Assembly: GCF_000241465.1 (NCBI RefSeq)
Contig: NZ_JH584235.1
Location: 1,908,723-1,972,722, forward strand
Length of the DNA: 64,000 nucleotides
Direction: 5' to 3'
From: Sphingomonas echinoides ATCC 14820
GTDB lineage: Bacteria; Pseudomonadota; Alphaproteobacteria; Sphingomonadales; Sphingomonadaceae
The translations under genes were made by a program, and so were the position numbers. Positions within the stretch are counted from its first letter, which is position 1; each line of letters begins with the position of its first letter. Below the pieces are notes generated by a model. It was not told where the DNA came from and made no database searches. It was given only the letters and a program-made list of their open reading frames with translations. This document shows, piece after piece, positions 25,091 through 32,965 of this stretch.

Positions 25091-26533
25091 TCAGGCCGCT
25101 TTGGCGGCGATTTCGGGGGAATCGATACGATAAGCGCGGCGGACGAGGCCGCTGGTCAGCTCCTGCGCCAGTTCGGCGGCTTCCCAATCCGCAAGGCGAT
25201 GCTCGGCCACCAACCGTGCCAGGAAGCCGCAATCGACGCGCCGGGCGACATCGTGCCGCGCCGGGATCGACAGGAAGGCGCGAGTATCGTCGTTAAAGCC
25301 GACGGTGTTGTAGAAACCCGCCGTCTCGGTGGTCATCTCGCGGAAGCGGCGCATCCCCTCGGGGCTGTCATGGAACCACCACGATGGCCCCAATTTCAGG
25401 CACGGATAATGCCCGGCCAGCGGGGCCAGTTCGCGCGCATACACACTCTCGTCGAGCGTGAAGAGGATGATCGACAGCTCGGTCGAGGTGCCGAAGCGAT
25501 CGAGCAGCGGCTTCAGCGCATGGACATAATCGGTGCGCATGGGGATGTCGGCCCCCTTGTCGCGGCCATGGCTCGCGAACAGCCCGGCATTGTGGTTGCG
25601 GAACGAGCCGGGGTGGATTTGCATCACCATGCCATCCTCGACCGACATCGCCGCCATTTCGGTCAGCATCTGCGCGCGGAACAGCTCGGCATCGGCGGCG
25701 GTCCAGCGGCCACCGACGATTTTGCCGAACAAAGCTTCGGCTTCGACCGGGGACAGATTGGCGGTCGCGGCGGTCGGGTGGCCGTGATCGGTCGCGGTCG
25801 CGCCCGCCGCACGGAAATCCGCCCGGCGCTTGCGGTGCGCGGCGAGATAGCCCTTCCAGCTATAGACATCTTCGCCGGTCAGCTCGGCAAAGCGCGCCAT
25901 TGCGCCCGCGAAGTGCTCATGCTCGACATCGATGACGCCGTCCGGGCGATAGGTCGTGACGACGCGCCCGCCCCAGCCCGAGGCGCGGATGCGGTGGTGC
26001 GCGCCCAGATCGTCCTGCGGTCCCTCGGTCGTCGCCAGAAAATCGATCTTGAAGCGATCGAACAGCGCGCGCGGGCGGAAGGCCGGGCTGGCCAGCTTCT
26101 CGGCGATCGTATCGAAATACAGGTCGGCAGTATCAGCCCCGAGCGCCACCTCGAACCCGAACACCTCGGCAAAGACATGGTCGAGCCACATCCGCGAGGG
26201 CGTACCGCGAAACAGATGCAGGTTCTGCGCGAACACCCGCCATGCCGCGCGCGGATCGGTCGCGGGCGTGCCGCTGCGGCGCGGAATGGCGAGCGCGTCG
26301 AGGTCGATGCCCTGGCTGTAGAGCATCCGGAAAATGTAATGATCGGGCGCGAGCAGCAACGCGGTCGCGTCGGTCCAGGCGGTGTCGTCGGCAAACCACC
26401 CGGCATCGGTGTGGCCATGCGGGCTGACGATCGGCAGGTCCGCGATTTCCGCGTAAAGCGTGCGCGCAATGGCCCGCGTCGTTGGATCGCTCGGAAACAG
26501 GCGATCGGGGTTCAGGTCGAGCGGCCGTGCCAT
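25091..26533 (-). CDS. uxaC: Glucuronate/galacturonate isomerase
   Basis: A 480-residue uronate isomerase of the amidohydrolase superfamily. It opens ARPLDLNPDRLFPSDP, then IVSPHGHTDAGWFADD with the two metal-ligand histidines, and ends in a segment common to UxaC proteins. It interconverts D-glucuronate with fructuronate and D-galacturonate with tagaturonate. The ATG at 26533 matches the usual family start; an in-frame ATG two codons upstream (26539) is closer to the GGGAGGGAGA ribosome binding site and may be used instead. First gene of the operon uxaC-kduI-kduD-kdgK-esterase, with an exact operator candidate 37 bases upstream. Confidence 0.94.
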   Translation of the reverse strand: MARPLDLNPDRLFPSDPTTRAIARTLYAEIADLPIVSPHGHTDAGWFADDTAWTDATALLLAPDHYIFRMLYSQGIDLDALAIPRRSGTPATDPRAAWRVFAQNLHLFRGTPSRMWLDHVFAEVFGFEVALGADTADLYFDTIAEKLASPAFRPRALFDRFKIDFLATTEGPQDDLGAHHRIRASGWGGRVVTTYRPDGVIDVEHEHFAGAMARFAELTGEDVYSWKGYLAAHRKRRADFRAAGATATDHGHPTAATANLSPVEAEALFGKIVGGRWTAADAELFRAQMLTEMAAMSVEDGMVMQIHPGSFRNHNAGLFASHGRDKGADIPMRTDYVHALKPLLDRFGTSTELSIILFTLDESVYARELAPLAGHYPCLKLGPSWWFHDSPEGMRRFREMTTETAGFYNTVGFNDDTRAFLSIPARHDVARRVDCGFLARLVAEHRLADWEAAELAQELTSGLVRRAYRIDSPEIAAKAA

Positions 26534-26570
26534 TGTCATTCTCCCTCCCCGCACTGTTTTATGCGGGCTC

Positions 26571-26585
26571 TGGTAACCGGTGTCA
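26571..26585. promoter_or_regulatory. Uronate-regulon operator candidate, copy 3 (exact)
   Basis: TGGTAACCGGTGTCA, identical to the copy at 20673. It lies in the 84-base gap between the LacI gene end and the uxaC start, where it would control the uxaC operon separately from the regulator gene. Confidence 0.72.
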
Positions 26586-26617
26586 GCTTGCGTCGCAAGC
26601 CCGTTAATCGACGCCCG

Positions 26618-27643
26618 CTAGGCGCTCGGTGCCGCCACCGAACCGCGCCGAATCAGCGTCGACAGGAACAGCGACGGTTCCTCGACAATCGCTTCCCCGT
26701 CCAGCCCCGCCGTCAGCTTTAGCGCGGCCGAGCGCGCCATCGATGCGATCGGCCAGCGTACCGTCGTAAGCGGCGGCCAGACATGCGCCGCGACGGGCGT
26801 ATCGTCGAAGCCGACGATCGACAGATCCTTCGGAATATCGAGCCCGCGCTGCCGTGCGGCATGCATCACGCCCGCCGCCATTTCATCATTGCTGGCAAAG
26901 ATGGCGGTCGGGCGCGGCATCAGGTCGAGCAACCGCTCGGCTGCGGTCAAGCCAGACTCGAAGGTATAATTGCCATCCGCAATCATGCTGCGCGGGAGCG
27001 CGATGCCGGCTTTGCTCAGCGCTTCCTCAAAGCCTAAACGGCGCTCGCGCGCCGAACGGAAGCCATGCGGCCCGGCGATCAAGCCGATCCGGCGGTGCCC
27101 CTGATCGATCAGATATTCGGTCGCGGCGCGCACCGCCTCGCAATCATTGGAGGCAACCATATGATCGTTATCGTCGAGCGGGGCCGACCCCATACGGACA
27201 TAGCGGCAGCCGATTTCCGCGCACAATTTGGCGATCGTGTCATTCTCGCTGATCGGCGGCAGCAGGACGAGCCCGAACAAGCGCTGGCGTTCCAGAAAGT
27301 GCCGCAGGTCGACCAGCATCGTCGCCGATCCGCGATCGACCGGGCGCACCACCAGTTCGAATTCGGTGCCGTGCAGCGCCTCCAAAATCCCCTGCTGCAC
27401 ATTCATCACCATTTGCGCATTGGGGTTGTCGTGGACGAGCCCGATCAGGAAATTGCGGCGCAGCGCGAGCGCACGCGCCTGCGGATTGGGAATATAGCCG
27501 AGTTCGCCGATCACATCCTCGACGCGCCGCCGGGTGTCGTCGTTGAGCAAGGGTGAGCGGTTGATGACGCGGCTGACGGTCTTTTTGGAAACGCCCGCGA
27601 TCCGCGCAACATCGTTGATCGTCGGTTGACCGGTGCTTTTCAT
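26618..27643 (-). CDS. LacI family regulator of the uronate locus
   Basis: A 341-residue LacI/GalR regulator: helix-turn-helix INDVARIAGVSKKTVSRVIN (residues 9-28), hinge ARALALRRNF, and an effector domain ending FDDTPVAAHVWPPLTTVRWP. It sits between uxaC and uxaA, which diverge from its two sides, so it is the best candidate to bind the TGACACCGGTTACCA sites. One of those sites lies in its divergent gap with uxaA, which would make it autoregulated. The effector is probably a uronate or 2-keto-3-deoxygluconate; inference only. It is distinct from the LacI protein encoded at 6584, and the two sets of palindromes differ accordingly. Confidence 0.9.
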   Translation of the reverse strand: MKSTGQPTINDVARIAGVSKKTVSRVINRSPLLNDDTRRRVEDVIGELGYIPNPQARALALRRNFLIGLVHDNPNAQMVMNVQQGILEALHGTEFELVVRPVDRGSATMLVDLRHFLERQRLFGLVLLPPISENDTIAKLCAEIGCRYVRMGSAPLDDNDHMVASNDCEAVRAATEYLIDQGHRRIGLIAGPHGFRSARERRLGFEEALSKAGIALPRSMIADGNYTFESGLTAAERLLDLMPRPTAIFASNDEMAAGVMHAARQRGLDIPKDLSIVGFDDTPVAAHVWPPLTTVRWPIASMARSAALKLTAGLDGEAIVEEPSLFLSTLIRRGSVAAPSA

Positions 27644-27746
27644 GCGGTCGGCTTAACCCCAGGATGGCGGGCTTGGCTAGTCCGGGCGCGCACCGCCGCG
27701 ATATCGCGCGCCCCTTGCCAAGCGCCGGTCGGCTGGGGCAGAGCGA

Positions 27747-27761
27747 TGATACCGGTTACCA
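27747..27761. promoter_or_regulatory. Uronate-regulon operator candidate, copy 4
   Basis: TGATACCGGTTACCA, one mismatch from consensus, in the divergent region between the LacI gene and uxaA. It overlaps the upstream in-frame ATG of uxaA (27746), which argues that uxaA really starts later. Confidence 0.68.
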
Positions 27762-27778
27762 ACAAGCGAGCGACGCGC

Positions 27779-29275
27779 GTGGCAAAAGCCCTTCTGGTGC
27801 ATCCCGACGACAGCGTCGTAACCTTGGTCGAGCCCGTGCTGGCGGGCGATGCCGTCACCTTCGACGGGCGCAGCACCTCGGCGCTGACCGATACGCCAAG
27901 CGGCCACAAGATTGCGATCATGCCCATCGTGGCGGGCGCGCCGGTGGTGAAGTTCGGCTTTCCGATCGGCACCGCCACCGCCGCCATCGCAGTCGGCGCG
28001 CACGTCCATTCGCACAATCTGGCGACCGCGCTCGACGGGACGCTCGCCTATCGCTTCACGCCAAAGGCCCCCGCGCCAACGCGCGAACCCGAGGAAACAG
28101 CGACTTTTGAAGGCTATGTCCGCGCCGACGGGCGTGTTGGCACGCGCAACGAAATCTGGATCTTGCCGACGGTCGGGTGCGTCGCGCGCACCGCCACGCG
28201 CATCGCCGCACAGGCCAATGCCGCCCTGGTCGGCGATGGCGCGGATGGCATTGTCGATGGCGTCCACGCCTTCACCCATCCCTTTGGCTGTTCGCAGCTT
28301 GGCGACGATCTTGACGGGACGCGCAGCATTTTGGCGGCGCTCGCGTGCCACCCCAATGCCGGCGGCGTGCTGATCGTCGGGCTGGGGTGCGAATCGAACC
28401 AGATCGACGCCTTGCTGCGCGAAATTCCCGAAGCGCGCCGCCCCGCCATCCGCACGCTCGTCACGCAATTGGCCGGGAACGAGATTGACGAGGGCCTGGC
28501 CAAGGTCGCCGAACTGGTCGCGCTCGCCCGCAGCCAGCGCAGCACCGTCGCGCTCGACCGGCTGGTGCTCGGGGTGAAATGTGGCGGGTCCGATGGCTTG
28601 TCGGGCCTCACCGCCAACCCACTGGTCGGCCGCATCAGCGAGCGCGTGGTCGCGGCGGGCGGAAGCGTGTTGCTAACCGAAATCCCGGAAATGTTTGGCG
28701 CGGAACGCCTGCTGATGGACCGCGCGGTCGATGAAAGCGTGTTCGACGGCATCGTTACGATGGTCAATGATTTCAAACGCTATTTCCTCGACCATGGCGA
28801 ACCGGTGTCGGAGAATCCTTCGCCCGGCAATGTTGCGGGGGGCATCACCACGCTTGAAGAAAAATCGCTGGGTGCAGTGCAAAAGGCCGGACGCGCACCG
28901 GTCTCGCATGTCATACCCTATGGCGCGCGCGTCGGCGGGCGGGGGCTCACCGTGCTCGAGGCACCGGGCAACGATGCCGTGTCCTGCACCGCGCTGGCCG
29001 CCGCAGGGGCGACCGCCATTCTGTTCACCACCGGGCGGGGAACGCCGCTCGGCTTCCCGGTGCCGACGCTCAAGATCGCCTCGAACAGCGCACTCGCCAC
29101 GCGCAAGCCAGGCTGGATCGATTTCGACGCGGGCGAAGTGCTCGATCACGGCTTCGACCCGGTGGCGCAGGCGCTGGCCATGCACGTGTGCGCGATTGCG
29201 TCTGGCGCGGCGACCGCTGCCGAGCGTAATGGTGAACGCGAAATCGCAATCTGGAAGCGGGGCGTAACCTTATGA
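27779..29275 (+). CDS. uxaA: Altronate dehydratase
   Basis: A 498-residue UxaA (E. coli 495). The N-terminal SAF domain (KALLVHPDDSVVTLVEPV) is joined to the catalytic region with VGTRNEIWILPTVGCVARTA, FGCSQLGDD, KCGGSDGLSGLTANPLVG and GRGTPLGFPVPTLKIASN. It is an iron-dependent enzyme that dehydrates D-altronate to 2-keto-3-deoxygluconate. The start is uncertain: an ATG at 27746 is in frame, but the operator overlaps it; the GTG at 27779 gives the family length and follows AAGCGAG. The uxuB-type gene overlaps it by ATGA. Confidence 0.92.
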   Translation: MAKALLVHPDDSVVTLVEPVLAGDAVTFDGRSTSALTDTPSGHKIAIMPIVAGAPVVKFGFPIGTATAAIAVGAHVHSHNLATALDGTLAYRFTPKAPAPTREPEETATFEGYVRADGRVGTRNEIWILPTVGCVARTATRIAAQANAALVGDGADGIVDGVHAFTHPFGCSQLGDDLDGTRSILAALACHPNAGGVLIVGLGCESNQIDALLREIPEARRPAIRTLVTQLAGNEIDEGLAKVAELVALARSQRSTVALDRLVLGVKCGGSDGLSGLTANPLVGRISERVVAAGGSVLLTEIPEMFGAERLLMDRAVDESVFDGIVTMVNDFKRYFLDHGEPVSENPSPGNVAGGITTLEEKSLGAVQKAGRAPVSHVIPYGARVGGRGLTVLEAPGNDAVSCTALAAAGATAILFTTGRGTPLGFPVPTLKIASNSALATRKPGWIDFDAGEVLDHGFDPVAQALAMHVCAIASGAATAAERNGEREIAIWKRGVTL

Positions 29276-30711
29276 CGCGTTTGGGATATGGCACGCTCGA
29301 TCTTGTACCAGCACGCGTGACTCGCCCCAATCGCACCGCGCCGCCAACCACCGGGATCGTCCATTTCGGCCCCGGCGCGTTCCACCGCGCGCACCAGGCG
29401 GCGTATATCGATACGCTGCTCGACAGCGAGCCCGATTGGGGCATTGCTGCGGTGTCGCTGCGCAGCGCAGCAACGGTGGCGGCGCTGACCGAGCAACAAG
29501 GGCTGTACACGCTCGCCGTCCGCGACATCACGCCTGCCTATCGCATCATCGGTGCGCATAGCCGCTTTCTGGGCCCCGACGACGCGGAGCAGACGCTCGC
29601 GCTGCTCGCCGACCCGGCGGTGCGGCTGGTGACGACGACGGTGACCGAGAAGGGTTATTGCCTCGCCGCAGGCGGCACGCTCGATCTGACGCATCCCGAC
29701 ATCGCGCACGATCTCGCGGCTCCCGCCGTGCCGCGCAGCGTGATCGGGTGGATCGTCGCTGGGCTCGCCGCGCGCCACGCGCGCGGGATAGCACCGTTCA
29801 TGGTTATGCCGTGCGACAACCTCGCCAATAACGGAGCCAAAGTGCGGGCCGCGCTGATCCGCTTTGCCGAGGCGCAGACGCCGGAGCTGGCGGCGTGGAT
29901 CGCCACGCAGGTGCGCGTGCCCGGCACGATGGTCGATTCGATCACCCCTGCGGCGGACGACGCGCTCTATGCCGATGTCGCGGACGTGCTGGGCGTCGAA
30001 GACCGCGCCGCCGTGCAGCGCGAAGCGTTCACGCAGTGGGTGATCGAGGATCTGGGCGATCCGGTCTGCGCGGCGTTGGGTCGCGCCGGAGCGACGCTGA
30101 CCGACAATGTTGCCGGCTATGAACAAGCGAAGCTGCGTATCCTCAACGGGTCGCATTCGACGCTGGCTTATGCCGGTTTGTTGCGTGGCCATGCCAGCGT
30201 GGCCGATGCGATGGGTGATGCCACGCTGGCGGACTTCATCGATACGATGATCCGCGACGACATTATCCCCACCTTGCCGCCCGTCGCCGGGCTCGATCTC
30301 GATGGCTATCGTGCGGCGGTGCTGGCCCGCTTCCGCAACCCCGCGATCGTCCACCGGCTGGAGCAGATCGCCGCCGATGGCAGCCAGAAGATCCCCTATC
30401 GACTCGGCGATACGCTGGCCGCGCAGCGCGCGCAGGGCCGGTTGCCGCGCCATGTGCTGGCCGCGCTCGGCTGCTGGATCGCCTTTTTGATGCAGCGCGC
30501 ACGGGCGGGCGTGCCGATCCTCGACCCGGCGGGCACCGCCCTCGCCGATTGCGCAGCAACCGGCGACGCGCACGCGGTGCTGGCGCGGCTGATCGCGGCA
30601 AAATTGGGGTTTTCCGAGGCGTTGGCGCACGATTCGGACGCGACGCGGTCGATCGCGCGCGCCGCCCAGGCGGCGTTTGAGGGCGATTGGGCGAGCGCCT
30701 TTCCCGGCTGA
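29272..30711 (+). CDS. uxuB: UxuB-type fructuronate/tagaturonate reductase (mannitol dehydrogenase family)
   Basis: A 479-residue polyol-specific long-chain dehydrogenase. The opening IVHFGPGAFHRAHQAAYI, the central TVTEKGYC, and LRILNGSHSTLAYAG with KIPYRL toward the end match UxuB and mannitol dehydrogenase more than UxaB as I recall them. These enzymes use NADH to reduce fructuronate to mannonate (UxuB) or tagaturonate to altronate (UxaB). The only dehydratase beside it is UxaA, which needs altronate, and no uxuA is present, so in this pathway the enzyme may in fact make altronate. The symbol follows sequence resemblance, not proven activity. Confidence 0.8.
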   Translation: MTRLGYGTLDLVPARVTRPNRTAPPTTGIVHFGPGAFHRAHQAAYIDTLLDSEPDWGIAAVSLRSAATVAALTEQQGLYTLAVRDITPAYRIIGAHSRFLGPDDAEQTLALLADPAVRLVTTTVTEKGYCLAAGGTLDLTHPDIAHDLAAPAVPRSVIGWIVAGLAARHARGIAPFMVMPCDNLANNGAKVRAALIRFAEAQTPELAAWIATQVRVPGTMVDSITPAADDALYADVADVLGVEDRAAVQREAFTQWVIEDLGDPVCAALGRAGATLTDNVAGYEQAKLRILNGSHSTLAYAGLLRGHASVADAMGDATLADFIDTMIRDDIIPTLPPVAGLDLDGYRAAVLARFRNPAIVHRLEQIAADGSQKIPYRLGDTLAAQRAQGRLPRHVLAALGCWIAFLMQRARAGVPILDPAGTALADCAATGDAHAVLARLIAAKLGFSEALAHDSDATRSIARAAQAAFEGDWASAFPG

Positions 30712-30742
30712 TCGCGCCAACCCGCGATCAGCCTCTTGTCAA

Positions 30743-30757
30743 TGACACCGGTTTCCC
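30743..30757. promoter_or_regulatory. Uronate-regulon operator candidate, copy 5
   Basis: TGACACCGGTTTCCC, two mismatches from consensus, 50 bases upstream of the FAH-family gene that starts the downstream transporter and glycosidase operon. Confidence 0.6.
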
Positions 30758-30807
30758 ATACCCAGTCGTGGAGATCGTCTTAGCGGTCCATGAGGGGATA
30801 AAGCCAC

Positions 30808-31602
30808 GTGCCGGCCAAGAAACGTCAAGACAATATCGCGCGAGTCGCAACCGAATTTGTCAGCGCACGGCGCAGCGCGTCTGCACTCGTCGATTACCCC
30901 GGTACCATGCCCGCCGCGCTTGCCGAAGCCTATGCGATGCAGGACGCCGCCATCGCGCTCGCCGACCGCGTGATCGCCGGCTGGAAGGTCGGGCGGATCA
31001 ACCCGCCACTGGAGGGGGCCGACCGCCTTGCCGGGCCGATCTTCGCCGACCAGACCTTCGACGCCGGGGAAACCCCACGCGCAATGACCGTCTATGCCGG
31101 TGGATTCGCGGCGGCCGAGGCGGAATTCCTGCTGCGGATCGGCGCTGCACCCGATCCTGCCAAAACCCATTATACGCTGGCCGAAGCGACCGCGCTGATC
31201 GATCGGGTGTGTGTCGGCATCGAGATCGCTAGTTCGCCCTTTGGCGGCATTAATGACCATGGCCCCGGTGTCACCATTTCCGATTTCGGCAACAATAACG
31301 GGCTGGTAATCGGCCCCGATATTGCCGACTGGCGCGACCTCGACCTCAATCAATGGCCGGTCGAGCTGACCATCGACGGCGCGTCGACCGGAATCGCCAC
31401 CGCCGCGACGATGCTTGACGGCCCATTTGGTGCCGCGCGCTTCCTGTTCGAATTGATGGCGCAGCGTGGCATCGCGCTGACCCCGGGCCAGTGGATTTCA
31501 ACGGGTGCGGTCAGCGGGGTTCACCAGGTTGAAATCGGCGCGCAAATCGCGGCCATTTTCGACGACCGGCTGATGGTGGCGTGTAGCATCGCAGCGCAAT
31601 AA
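30808..31602 (+). CDS. 2-keto-4-pentenoate hydratase / FAH-superfamily protein
   Basis: A 264-residue member of the fumarylacetoacetate hydrolase superfamily, hydratase branch. Metal-ligand region AEAEFLLRIG, then GIEIASSPF, and ISDFGNNNGLVIG and QWISTGAVSG later. Family members hydrate or cleave 2-keto acids with a divalent metal. It starts with GTG behind GAGGGGATA, under an operator candidate, and leads the operon with the hexuronate permease, LamG protein, DUF885 protein and GH43. A role in an alternative branch for 2-keto-3-deoxy sugar acids is possible, but the substrate is not known. Confidence 0.82.
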   Translation: MPAKKRQDNIARVATEFVSARRSASALVDYPGTMPAALAEAYAMQDAAIALADRVIAGWKVGRINPPLEGADRLAGPIFADQTFDAGETPRAMTVYAGGFAAAEAEFLLRIGAAPDPAKTHYTLAEATALIDRVCVGIEIASSPFGGINDHGPGVTISDFGNNNGLVIGPDIADWRDLDLNQWPVELTIDGASTGIATAATMLDGPFGAARFLFELMAQRGIALTPGQWISTGAVSGVHQVEIGAQIAAIFDDRLMVACSIAAQ

Positions 31603-31654
31603 CCGCGATTAGGATCCGGCAAAGGTTCGAAACAGGGCCGCCGACAGGAGAGAG

Positions 31655-32965
31655 ATGATGGCGACGGCCGAACTTCCGATCGACACGGGTGCAAGCGGGA
31701 CCAAAACGGCCGACGCAAGCGCGGTCGGGCGCTATCGCTGGGTGATTTGCGGCCTGCTCTTTGCCGCAACCGCGATCAACTACGTCGACCGGCAGATGAT
31801 CGGGCTGCTCAAGCCCAACATTTCGAGCGAATTCGGCTGGGACGAAAATGCCTATGCCGACATCGTCTTCTGGTTCCAGGCGGCCTATGCGATCGGCTAT
31901 ATCAGCTTCGGCTCGATCGTGGACCGGGTCGGCGCACGCATCGGCTATTCGATCGCCTTCATCATCTGGACGCTCGGCCATACCTTGTGCGGCTTTGCCG
32001 GATCGACCTTGCAGTTTGCGGCAGCACGTGCGGTGCTGGGTCTGGGCGAATCGGGCAATTTCCCGGCAGGCATCAAGGCGGTGTCGGAATGGTTTCCTGC
32101 GCGCGAGCGGGCGCTGGCGACGGGCGTGTTCAATGCCGGGGCCAATATCGGCGCGGTGGTGACGCCCTTGATCGTCCCCGCTGTCACGCTCGCCTTTGGC
32201 TGGCGGATGGCATTCATCGTCACTGGCGTCGCCAGCCTGGTGTGGCTGGTCGCCTGGATCGCCATCTACCGCCGCCCGCGCGAACAGCCGCGCCTCAGCG
32301 CTGCCGAACTCGCCCATATCGAAAGCGACCCCGCCGACCCCGCACAGAAGATCGCATGGGCGCGGCTGCTCGGCTATCGCGAGACATGGGCCTATGCGCT
32401 CGGCAAATTTCTGATCGACCCGATCTGGTGGCTGTTCCTGTTCTGGACGCCCGATTTCCTGTCCAAGGCCTATCATCTCGATTTGAAGAGCTTCGGCCCG
32501 CCCTTGGTCGTGATCTACCTGATCTCGGACTTTGGCAGCATTGCCGGGGGCTGGTCCTCCTCACGGCTGATGAAGCGCGGCTGGTCGGCCAATGCCGCGC
32601 GCAAGACGACGATGCTGGTCTGCGCCTTTCTGGTGATGCCGATCTTCTTTGCGCAATATATCGCCAATCTATGGGCAGCAGTGGCGATCGTCGGGCTGGC
32701 GACGGCGGCGCATCAGGCGTTTTCGGCCAATCTCTACACAATCCCATCCGACATGTTCCCGCGCAAGGCGGTGGGGTCGGTGGTCGGCATTGGCGGCATG
32801 GTCGGCGCGATTGGCGGCATGGGGATGGCCAAGTTCACCGGTTACATCCTGCAGACGACGGGCAGCTACACGCTGATCTTCGCGGTCGCGGGCAGCGTGT
32901 ATCTCATCGCCGTCGGCGTTATCCATCTGCTCTCACCGCGACTGGCGCGTGTCGATGCGCTGTAA
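31655..32965 (+). CDS. Hexuronate-type MFS transporter (ExuT-like)
   Basis: A 436-residue ACS-family MFS permease with about twelve helices. Hallmarks are AINYVDRQMIGLLKP in helix 1, SIVDRVGARIGYS as motif A, and LGLGESGNFPAGIKAVSEWFPARERALATG, a sequence typical of hexuronate transporters. It should bring galacturonate or glucuronate in with protons. It lies 52 bases after the FAH-family gene and overlaps the next gene, so it is part of the operon. Among MFS proteins the ExuT assignment is more secure here than for the paralogue at 9004. Confidence 0.9.
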   Translation: MMATAELPIDTGASGTKTADASAVGRYRWVICGLLFAATAINYVDRQMIGLLKPNISSEFGWDENAYADIVFWFQAAYAIGYISFGSIVDRVGARIGYSIAFIIWTLGHTLCGFAGSTLQFAAARAVLGLGESGNFPAGIKAVSEWFPARERALATGVFNAGANIGAVVTPLIVPAVTLAFGWRMAFIVTGVASLVWLVAWIAIYRRPREQPRLSAAELAHIESDPADPAQKIAWARLLGYRETWAYALGKFLIDPIWWLFLFWTPDFLSKAYHLDLKSFGPPLVVIYLISDFGSIAGGWSSSRLMKRGWSANAARKTTMLVCAFLVMPIFFAQYIANLWAAVAIVGLATAAHQAFSANLYTIPSDMFPRKAVGSVVGIGGMVGAIGGMGMAKFTGYILQTTGSYTLIFAVAGSVYLIAVGVIHLLSPRLARVDAL

